From Verrucomicrobiales bacterium (GTDB taxonomy: Bacteria > Verrucomicrobiota > Verrucomicrobiia > Verrucomicrobiales > DEV007), in contig JAGNMT010000273.1 in assembly GCA_017991025.1 (NCBI GenBank), positions 1 to 5,606 of the forward strand: a stretch of DNA of 5,606 bases, written 5' to 3'. Below, piece after piece: positions 1 through 5,606 of this stretch; position 1 is the first letter of the stretch; each line of letters begins with the position of its first letter. A model generated the notes under the pieces. It ran no database searches, was not told the DNA's origin, and was given only the letters and a program-made list of their open reading frames with translations. The position numbers and the translations under genes are program-made.

Positions 1-299
1 CCAAAAAAGTACCAGGCGCTCGTGTCGTCGCGGAAAAGGAGGCGGGTCACTCCCACATCGGGAAAGACGGTGTCGTAGGTCGCATTGACGGTTCCGTCGG
101 GGCGCACCGAGTGCATTGCCTTTCCGTCAAAGCGCAGACGTTTCAAATTATTGGTCCCTCGCAGCTCCCAGGTGATGCCCGTTAGTTTTTCGGCAAAGGC
201 CTTCACTTCGGGGAAGGAATGATCGGCGGCGGCCTCCTGTGCTCCAGCGGGCTGAAGCAGCACGAGGCAGAGAAAAAGGGACTTCCGGAGGGCTTGCAT
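1..299 (-). CDS. Small secreted protein of unknown function, N-terminal part only (cut by window edge)
   Basis: I do not recognise this protein. Reading leftward from the ATG at 299-297 the frame stays open for 99 codons to the window edge, so the C-terminus is missing. Residues 1-20 form a clean Sec signal peptide: K/R at 5-6, a hydrophobic stretch LFLCLVLL at 8-15, then AGA before Q21 as a likely signal peptidase I site. C11 does not sit in a proper lipobox, so a lipoprotein is unlikely. The mature part starts with a short helix-like segment (29-41). It then alternates hydrophobic and polar residues around W44, L55, F57, V78, L87, F89, W96 and F98, as expected of a small beta-sheet or lipocalin-like fold; this fold is only an inference. 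No catalytic motif is visible. No Shine-Dalgarno sequence precedes the start; the signal peptide and the divergent layout support this start. It is transcribed away from the cytochrome/DUF1501 pair, so a functional link to it is unproven. Confidence 0.72.
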   Translation of the reverse strand, partial: MQALRKSLFLCLVLLQPAGAQEAAADHSFPEVKAFAEKLTGITWELRGTNNLKRLRFDGKAMHSVRPDGTVNATYDTVFPDVGVTRLLFRDDTSAWYFF

Positions 300-463
300 G
301 GACGCAGATTCGCGAAAGCGGGCAGGGATGGCAAGGCCAAAATAGGAGCGTTGCGCGTGTCCTATGGCGCGGTTGCGGCGGAAGCAATTCGTAAAATTTG
401 TCCTACTTCATACATCTTTCCCTGAACCTGGCTGGTAACGCCGGTTTCTGCCAAGCACCCATC
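300..463. promoter_or_regulatory. Divergent intergenic region with presumed back-to-back promoters
   Basis: This 164-base gap separates the leftward secreted-protein gene from the rightward cytochrome gene, so promoters for both must lie here or overlap it. The most AT-rich stretch is about 385-420. On the plus strand it contains TAAAAT at 392-397, a plausible -10 element. The best -35-like hexamer, TTGCGG at 373-378, is only 13 bases away, too close for a standard sigma-70 promoter, so I cannot fix a promoter. The same AT-rich block could serve the minus-strand gene. I see no operator-like perfect palindrome and no ORF with coding character. The plus-strand reading frame of the cytochrome gene is open back to a TTG at 398, but that extension lacks a signal peptide and is not favoured. 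Confidence 0.4.
425..446 (+). promoter_or_regulatory. Imperfect hairpin just upstream of the cytochrome gene start
   Basis: AACC-T-GGC at 425-432 can pair with GCC-GGTT at 440-446, giving a seven-pair stem with one bulged T and a seven-base loop (TGGTAAC). It ends 17 bases before the ATG at 464 and would lie in the 5' leader if transcription starts upstream near 400. It could affect translation initiation or be a protein-binding inverted repeat. A short stem like this can also arise by chance in GC-rich DNA, and no T-run follows, so it is not a terminator. Confidence 0.25.
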
Positions 464-3400
464 ATGAGCCGCCATTTTCTTTCGTTTTTCATTCTCCTGC
501 TCCTTTCGTCGACCGGGCATGCCGGGGAAAAAATTCAATTCAATCGCGACGTCCGCCCCATCCTCTCCAACACCTGCTTCCACTGCCACGGTCCCGACGA
601 AAAGGAGCGCAAGGGCGGCTTCCGGCTCGATCTGAAAGAGGAGGCCTTTAAGCCGGGCAAGTCTGGCCTCGTGCCTCTCGTTCCGGGAAAGCCGGATGAC
701 AGCGAACTGCTGGTGCGGATTTTTCTCGATGCGGAGGATTCGGATTCCATGCCGCCGAAGGACAGCGGCAAATCGATCACCGCTGCTGACCGGGAGACCT
801 TGCGAAAGTGGGTTGAACAGGGGGCGGAGTATCAGGGACACTGGGCCTTCATCGCGCCGGAACGGCCTGAACTGCCGAAAAGCGGGAACAATTCCCATCC
901 CGTCGACGCCTTTCTCGACGCCCGACTTGAAAAAGAAGGACTGAAAATGCAGCCCGAGGCGGACAAGGCGACCCTGCTGCGCCGTCTCTCGCTCGACATC
1001 GCAGGTCTACCGCCGACGCTGGCTGAGCAGGACGCCTTTGAGAAAGACACGGCACCCGATGCCTACGAAAAGGTCGTGGACAGGCTCCTGAACTCGCCGC
1101 ACTATGGGGAGCGCATGGCCCTGGACTGGCTCGATTTTGCCCGCTATGCCGACAGCAACGGGTTTCAGAGCGACGGCAGCCGGCAGATGTGGATCTGGCG
1201 CGACTGGCTCATCAATGCCTACAATCGCAATCTTCCCTTTGATCAGTTCACAATTGAGCAGCTGGCCGGTGATCTCCTTCCGAATCCGACCGAAGACCAG
1301 ATCATTGCCACGGGATTCAACCGGAATCATCGTCTCAATGGCGAAGGCGGACGCATCGAGGCAGAATGGTTTGTCGAAACCGTCATCGATCGGGTCGAGA
1401 CCACCGGCATGACCTGGATGGCACTGACCTTGAATTGCTGCCGTTGCCACGATCACAAATACGATCCTGTCACCCAGAAGGAGTTTTACGGAATGTTCGC
1501 GTTTTTTAATTCCAATGAGGAGAACGGCGTCCTCGGTCCGGAGGGCAAGAACGGAGTAAACACGCCACCGTTGCTCAGGGTTTCAAATGCGGAACAGAAA
1601 GCGGAACTGGCAAAGCTCGATGCCGAAATCGCGGCCGCCGAGGCCCGGAGCAAAGGGGCTGGCGCAGAAATGCCCGCAGCCCTGGCGAAGTGGGAAGGGG
1701 AAATGCGGGCGAAATTGACCGGCCCCGGTGGAGCCACGTCCCTCGCCTCGTGGGTGCAGGTTTCCAAGGAAAGCGCAAAGAGTCTCGGCGGTGCCACCCT
1801 GACCCGGCAGCCCGACGGATCCTGGCTCGCAGGAGGCAAAAACGCCGCGAATGACACCTACGAAGTCACGATGCCGGTCCCGGAAGGAAACTTCGGTGGT
1901 GTCCTCCTCGAAGTCTTCCCGGATGCCTCGCTGCCCAATCAAAGTCTCGGCCGCGGATCGAATGGTAATTTTGTCCTCACCGGAGTGGAGGTGGTGCTGA
2001 AGGGAACCACCGTGGCTCTGGGAAAGGCTGAGGCCGACTACGAGCAGCCTTCCTACACGGTCGCCAATATTCTCGCTAATGCCAAGACGCCGACGGCCAA
2101 AGGGAGCTCCGGCTGGGCGATCGACGGCAATGCCGCGGATAAGCGGATCCCCCGTCGTGCCATGTTCCTCGCAGGCTCGTCCGTGACGGTGCCGAAAGAC
2201 GCCACCCTGACGGTGCGGTTGCGGCATCAATCCACTTTTGGGGATCACAATATCGGGCGTTTTCGCCTTTCCACGACGGCGATGGATCCCTCCCTCGTGA
2301 AACTCGATGGCGGCATCGGGTTGCCTGAGGCCATCAACAAACTCCTCACCGGCGATCCGGCAACGCGCCCTGAGGCGGACCGGAAAGCGCTCGACGCGTA
2401 TTATCGCAAGAACGTCGACAATCCGGTGGCAAAGGCGAAGATCGCCCTCGATGCCGCCCGGGCGAAGCGGAAGGATTACGAGGAGGCTCTCCCCAGTGTC
2501 ATGGTGATGAAAGAGCGGGCTGAAGCAAAGGAGGCCTTCGTTCTGAATCGGGGCGAATATGACCGTCCCATGGACAAGGTGGCCAGAGTCCTCCCTGCCG
2601 CTCTGCCTCCCCTGGGGGAAGGCGATCCGGTCAATCGTCTCGGTCTTGCGAAGTGGCTTGTCTCGGGCAAACATCCCCTGACCGCGAGGGTCTGGATCAA
2701 CCGGGAGTGGGAACGTCTCTTCGGCGTCGGCATCGTGAAGACCTCGGAGAATTTCGGATCGCAGGCGGAATGGCCGATGCATCCCGAACTGCTCGACTGG
2801 CTCGCGGTCGAGTTTGTTTCCCCGACTCAGCTTCCGCCAGTGAACGGCAAAAAGGCCGGTGCCTGGGACATGAAGGCGATGCTGAAGTTCCTTGTCATGA
2901 GCCGTGCCTATCGGCAAAGCTCGGCGACCACTCCCGAACTGGTTGCCCGCGATCCTGAAAATCGTCTCCTCGCTCGCGGCCCGAGGTTCCGTCTTCGCGG
3001 GGAACTCGTCCGTGATCAGGCGCTCGCTGTCGCCGGTCTTATCGCTCCGACCATTGGCGGGGCCAGCGTCCGGCCGTATATGCCCGAAGGCGTCTGGGAC
3101 GAAACGAGCCGTTACGGCGATCTCCGCGGCTACAAGGCCGATGAAGGTGAAGGATTATACCGGCGCACGATGTACACGATTTGGAAAAGGACCGGTGCTC
3201 CGCCGACGATGCTGCTCTTTGATGCCCCCAATCGCGAAGTCTGCACCCCAAAACGCTCGCGCACCAATACGCCGCTTCAGGCGCTCGCCCTGCTCAACGA
3301 GGTCACTTTTGTCGAGGCCTCGCGTGCTCTCGCCGAGCGTATGATCCGTGAAGGTGGCTCGACCGCCGAAGAGAGGATCATCACCGGCTATCGTCTCGCG

Positions 3401-3616
3401 AGTGCCCGGCGTCCGGATGAAAAAACCGTCGCAACTCTGAAGGCGGGCCTCGATCGCCGTCTCACCGAGTTTAAAGCGGCACCCGATTCTGCAAAAGCCT
3501 ACATCGCCCACGGGACTTCGAAGCCCGATGCTACGATCAATCCCGTGGAACTCGCCGCCTACACCGTGACCGCCAATATTCTCCTCAACCTCGACCGCGT
3601 CATCACCCGGGACTGA
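464..3616 (+). CDS. Secreted planctomycete-type cytochrome c / DUF1549 / DUF1553 multidomain protein
   Basis: This is a 1050-residue extracytoplasmic protein with the PSCyt1-PSCyt2-PSD1 architecture common in Planctomycetota and Verrucomicrobiota; its activity is unproven, with roles in polysaccharide use often suspected. Domains: Sec signal 1-20 (hydrophobic core 5-14, cleavage after GHA); PSCyt1 heme domain about 24-122 with C38-F-H-C41-H42 and a candidate axial M96 in an SMPPK motif; DUF1549 about 145-355, ending in a second CxxCH (C325, C328, H329) followed by DHKYDP; a charged helix about 375-400; a beta-rich insert about 430-605 resembling a galactose-binding or F5/8C-like module; a helical linker about 650-680; DUF1553 from about 696 to the C-terminus, with GEYDRP at 697-702, HPLTARVWINR from 737, YTIWKRT after R900 and RTNTPLQAL from R933. 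The ATG at 464 is chosen because it places the signal peptide at the N-terminus; an upstream in-frame TTG at 398 adds 22 residues that would bury it. No Shine-Dalgarno sequence is visible. It stops nine bases before the DUF1501 gene, indicating an operon. Domain assignment is firm, function is not. Confidence 0.95.
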   Translation: MSRHFLSFFILLLLSSTGHAGEKIQFNRDVRPILSNTCFHCHGPDEKERKGGFRLDLKEEAFKPGKSGLVPLVPGKPDDSELLVRIFLDAEDSDSMPPKDSGKSITAADRETLRKWVEQGAEYQGHWAFIAPERPELPKSGNNSHPVDAFLDARLEKEGLKMQPEADKATLLRRLSLDIAGLPPTLAEQDAFEKDTAPDAYEKVVDRLLNSPHYGERMALDWLDFARYADSNGFQSDGSRQMWIWRDWLINAYNRNLPFDQFTIEQLAGDLLPNPTEDQIIATGFNRNHRLNGEGGRIEAEWFVETVIDRVETTGMTWMALTLNCCRCHDHKYDPVTQKEFYGMFAFFNSNEENGVLGPEGKNGVNTPPLLRVSNAEQKAELAKLDAEIAAAEARSKGAGAEMPAALAKWEGEMRAKLTGPGGATSLASWVQVSKESAKSLGGATLTRQPDGSWLAGGKNAANDTYEVTMPVPEGNFGGVLLEVFPDASLPNQSLGRGSNGNFVLTGVEVVLKGTTVALGKAEADYEQPSYTVANILANAKTPTAKGSSGWAIDGNAADKRIPRRAMFLAGSSVTVPKDATLTVRLRHQSTFGDHNIGRFRLSTTAMDPSLVKLDGGIGLPEAINKLLTGDPATRPEADRKALDAYYRKNVDNPVAKAKIALDAARAKRKDYEEALPSVMVMKERAEAKEAFVLNRGEYDRPMDKVARVLPAALPPLGEGDPVNRLGLAKWLVSGKHPLTARVWINREWERLFGVGIVKTSENFGSQAEWPMHPELLDWLAVEFVSPTQLPPVNGKKAGAWDMKAMLKFLVMSRAYRQSSATTPELVARDPENRLLARGPRFRLRGELVRDQALAVAGLIAPTIGGASVRPYMPEGVWDETSRYGDLRGYKADEGEGLYRRTMYTIWKRTGAPPTMLLFDAPNREVCTPKRSRTNTPLQALALLNEVTFVEASRALAERMIREGGSTAEERIITGYRLASARRPDEKTVATLKAGLDRRLTEFKAAPDSAKAYIAHGTSKPDATINPVELAAYTVTANILLNLDRVITRD

Positions 3617-3625
3617 TCCTCTGCC

Positions 3626-5113
3626 ATGAATCCATTTATTCAATCTCTCGAATCCCGCCCGAACGGGGCCGCCCTTCAGGATCTCCTCAATCGCCGTCTC
3701 TTTTTGCGTAAAGGCGCATCCGCTCTCGGGACGGCGGCATTGGCGGGGTTGTTAGGGGAGTCTTCCGTATCGGCTGCAGCCGCGTCCAAAGGGCCAGGTC
3801 TTCCCGGTTTTCCGAACTTTCCCGCAAAGGCGAAACGAATCATCTATCTCTTCCAATCCGGTGCGCCCTCGCAGATGGACCTCTTTGATCCAAAGCCGAT
3901 GATGGAACAGCAGCGGGGCAAGGATCTTCCCGAATCGATCCGGCAGGGACAGCGGCTCACCACGATGACTTCGGGACAGAAGAGTTTCCCTATCGCTCCC
4001 AGCCTGTTCAAGTTTGCTCAGCACGGCAAGAGCGGCGCCTGGATGAGCGAGCTCCTCCCTCATCTTTCGGGCGTCGCGGACGAGCTGTGTTTTATCCGCT
4101 CGATGCACACCGAGGCGATCAACCACGACCCTGCGATCACCTTTTGCCAGACCGGACATCAACTCGCGGGTCGCCCCAGTATCGGTTCGTGGCTGAGCTA
4201 TGGACTGGGCACGGAAAATCAGGACCTGCCCGCCTATGTCGTGCTCACTTCATTCGGCACCGGGCGACGCGATGATCAACCGCTGTATGACAGGCTCTGG
4301 TCGTCCGGGTTTCTTCCGACCCAGCATCAAGGAGTAAAATTCCGGAATGTCGGAGATCCGGTGCTTTATCTTTCGGATCCCGCCGGGATGGATCGCAAGA
4401 TGCGCCGCGGCATGCTCGACGAACTCGCTTCCCTGAATCGTCGCGATCACGAAGCTTTCGGTGATCCCGAGATTGACGCCCGCATTTCCCAGTACGAAAT
4501 GGCTTTCCGCATGCAGACAAGTGTCCCGGAACTCACTGATACGTCGGGTGAATCAGAGGCTACCCTCGCGATGTATGGGCCGAATGTGAAAACGCCGGGC
4601 ACCTACGCCGCGAACTGTCTCCTCGCCCGTCGTCTCGCCGAGCGCGATGTGCGCTGCATTCAGCTGTTCCACATGGGTTGGGATCATCATGGCGGACTCC
4701 CGAATGCGATCAAAGGCCAGTGCAGTGACACGGATCAGCCGACCGCCGCGCTCATCACCGACCTGAAACAGCGGGGGCTGCTCGACGATACCCTCATCGT
4801 CTGGGGCGGGGAATTTGGCCGCACCATTTATTCCCAGGGAGCCCTCACCGAGACGAATTACGGACGCGATCATCACCCGCGCTGTTTCACCGTCTTCCTC
4901 GCCGGAGCCGGGGTGAAAAAGGGTACGACGCTCGGAGAGACGGATGACTTTTGTTACAACATCGTGAGTGATCCCGTTCACGTGCACGACCTCAATGCGA
5001 CTCTCATGCACCTCCTCGGCGTTGATCACAAAAGGCTGACCTACCGATTCCAGGGTCGTGACTTCCGGCTCACGGATATCCACGGGGAGCTGGTGAAGAA
5101 GATATTGGCTTGA
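3626..5113 (+). CDS. DUF1501 family protein, Tat-exported, alkaline phosphatase/sulfatase-superfamily fold
   Basis: This 495-residue protein is complete and collinear with the DUF1501 family, which is classed with alkaline phosphatase-like and sulfatase-like enzymes; no substrate is established. A twin-arginine signal is visible: R23-R24-L-F-L-R-K-G, then an Ala/Gly/Leu-rich segment about 30-44 and an Ala-rich cleavage region about 50-55. This implies export after folding, often with a bound metal. Conserved His/Asp/Glu clusters that could form a metal site are MDLFDPKP (84-91), MHTEAINHD (160-168), WDHHGG (352-357), WGGEFGRT (393-400), GRDHHPR (413-419) and HVHDLNAT (452-459). Which of these are ligands is inference. 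The start at 3626 is nine bases after the preceding stop, without a Shine-Dalgarno sequence, so translational coupling is plausible. DUF1501 genes regularly sit next to DUF1549/DUF1553 cytochrome genes, which suggests the two products act together. No frameshift or truncation is seen. Confidence 0.95.
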   Translation: MNPFIQSLESRPNGAALQDLLNRRLFLRKGASALGTAALAGLLGESSVSAAAASKGPGLPGFPNFPAKAKRIIYLFQSGAPSQMDLFDPKPMMEQQRGKDLPESIRQGQRLTTMTSGQKSFPIAPSLFKFAQHGKSGAWMSELLPHLSGVADELCFIRSMHTEAINHDPAITFCQTGHQLAGRPSIGSWLSYGLGTENQDLPAYVVLTSFGTGRRDDQPLYDRLWSSGFLPTQHQGVKFRNVGDPVLYLSDPAGMDRKMRRGMLDELASLNRRDHEAFGDPEIDARISQYEMAFRMQTSVPELTDTSGESEATLAMYGPNVKTPGTYAANCLLARRLAERDVRCIQLFHMGWDHHGGLPNAIKGQCSDTDQPTAALITDLKQRGLLDDTLIVWGGEFGRTIYSQGALTETNYGRDHHPRCFTVFLAGAGVKKGTTLGETDDFCYNIVSDPVHVHDLNATLMHLLGVDHKRLTYRFQGRDFRLTDIHGELVKKILA

Positions 5114-5142
5114 GATGGAGGGACGCAAGTATTCCGAATGGC
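5114..5142. other. Convergent intergenic gap without a recognisable terminator
   Basis: Only 29 bases separate the stop of the DUF1501 gene from the stop of hemB on the opposite strand. I looked for a stem-loop followed by a T-run in either direction, including about 20 bases into each gene, and found none. Termination here is therefore either factor-dependent or located inside the neighbouring coding sequence, and the two transcripts probably overlap at their 3' ends. Confidence 0.5.
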
Positions 5143-5606
5143 CTATGCCCCCAGTCGCGCTGCGACATCCTTCGCAAAGTAAGTCAGGATCATATCCGCC
5201 CCGGCACGCTTGATTCCTATCAGCGACTCCATCACGACTTTTTCCTCATCGATCCAACCGTCCTTTGCGGCGGATTTGATCATAAGATACTCACCGCTCA
5301 CCTGATAGGCCGCGATCGGAATATCAAAGGCATCCCGCAGTGTCCGGATAATGTCGAGATAGGGACCGGCCGGTTTCACCATGATCATGTCGGCACCTTC
5401 GGCGATGTCGAGTTCAGCTTCGCGAAGAGCTTCGCGGCGATTCGCAGGATCCATCTGATAGGTCTTTTTGTCTCCCGCTTTCGGAGCGGAATCGAGCGCA
5501 CCGCGAAACGGCCCGTAGTAGGCCGAGGCGTACTTCGCCGTGTAACTAAGAATAGCGACATCTTCAAAACCGGCGGCATCGAGGGCACCACGGATCTCTC
5601 CGACAC
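5143..5606 (-). CDS. hemB: 5-aminolevulinate dehydratase (porphobilinogen synthase), C-terminal part (cut by window edge)
   Basis: HemB condenses two 5-aminolevulinate molecules into porphobilinogen, the first common step of heme and other tetrapyrrole synthesis, in the cytoplasm and usually as an octamer. The last 153 codons are present, a little under half of the usual 320-340 residues; the N-terminus lies beyond the right edge. The frame runs through the window end in family-typical sequence (VGEIRGALDAAGF onward). Both Schiff-base lysines of the active site are visible: one in SYTAKYASAYYGPFR (codon 5533-5535) and one in the signature GADMIMVKPAGPY (codon 5374-5376), which matches the family's active-site pattern. 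YQMDP, AYQVSGEY and the C-terminal ILTYFAKD are also typical. An internal Met at 5454 is not the start, because conserved sequence including a catalytic lysine lies upstream of it. The cysteine-rich or aspartate-rich metal-binding segment that distinguishes zinc from magnesium types is outside the window. It converges on the DUF1501 gene and is not part of that operon. Confidence 0.97.
   Translation of the reverse strand, partial: VGEIRGALDAAGFEDVAILSYTAKYASAYYGPFRGALDSAPKAGDKKTYQMDPANRREALREAELDIAEGADMIMVKPAGPYLDIIRTLRDAFDIPIAAYQVSGEYLMIKSAAKDGWIDEEKVVMESLIGIKRAGADMILTYFAKDVAARLGA

Noticed and set aside
148..387. 79-codon minus-strand frame at the left end
   Set aside because: It overlaps the signal-peptide-bearing frame starting at 299 in another phase and has a Pro/Arg/Ser-rich translation without coding character.
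373..397. TTGCGG / TAAAAT as a sigma-70 promoter for the cytochrome gene
   Set aside because: The 13-base spacing is too short for a standard promoter, so I report only a presumed promoter region.
398..463. In-frame TTG extension of the cytochrome gene by 22 codons
   Set aside because: The extension would place the signal peptide internally and has no ribosome binding site; the ATG at 464 gives a normal Sec signal directly.
1583..2917. A 444-codon open frame on the minus strand, antisense to the cytochrome gene
   Set aside because: Its translation is rich in Arg, Gly, His and Pro without any domain, and the plus strand in the same place encodes well-recognised domains. Long antisense frames are expected under GC-biased codon use.
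2063..3583. The 12-mer gccaatattctc occurring at 2063-2074 and 3572-3583, in similar YTVANIL / YTVTANIL contexts
   Set aside because: The two sites fall in different domains, and the likeness does not extend beyond a few residues on either side, so a duplication is not supported.
4553..5128. 191-codon minus-strand frame antisense to the DUF1501 gene
   Set aside because: It is a shadow of a strongly conserved coding region and its translation shows no domain or signal.
5385..5606. Alternative 73-codon minus-strand frame across the right edge
   Set aside because: The other minus-strand frame in this stretch encodes conserved HemB sequence with a catalytic lysine; this one is its shifted shadow.

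Overview
The window looks like a piece of a PVC-superphylum chromosome, most likely Verrucomicrobiota and possibly Planctomycetota. The basis is a paired planctomycete-type cytochrome/DUF1549/DUF1553 protein and DUF1501 protein, a gene pair greatly expanded in those phyla. GC content is moderately high, and none of the three visible gene starts has a clear Shine-Dalgarno sequence. The phylum call is an inference from gene content; there is no rRNA or marker phylogeny here.

Layout: (1) At the left edge, on the minus strand, is the first 99 codons of a small secreted protein I do not recognise; it runs out of the window. (2) Positions 300-463 are a divergent intergenic region that should hold promoters for both directions, plus a short imperfect hairpin close to the start of the rightward gene. 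(3) Positions 464-3616 (+) encode a 1050-residue secreted multidomain protein: N-terminal c-type cytochrome domain (PSCyt1), DUF1549 (PSCyt2) with a second CxxCH motif, an inserted beta-rich carbohydrate-binding-like domain flanked by helical segments, and DUF1553 (PSD1). (4) Nine bases later, positions 3626-5113 (+) encode a 495-residue DUF1501 protein with a twin-arginine signal, from a family placed in the alkaline phosphatase/sulfatase superfamily. (5) After a 29-base convergent gap, the C-terminal half of hemB (5-aminolevulinate dehydratase) lies on the minus strand and runs out of the right edge.

The two central genes are almost certainly one transcription unit, and their products probably act together outside the cytoplasm: a heme-bearing, possibly glycan-binding scaffold exported by Sec, and a metal-dependent hydrolase-like partner exported folded by Tat. 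The biochemical activity of this pair is, to my knowledge, not established, so it is the part of the window most worth study. hemB is ordinary tetrapyrrole biosynthesis, and its closeness to a cytochrome gene is probably incidental. I see no mobile element, CRISPR array, tRNA, rRNA or strong terminator.
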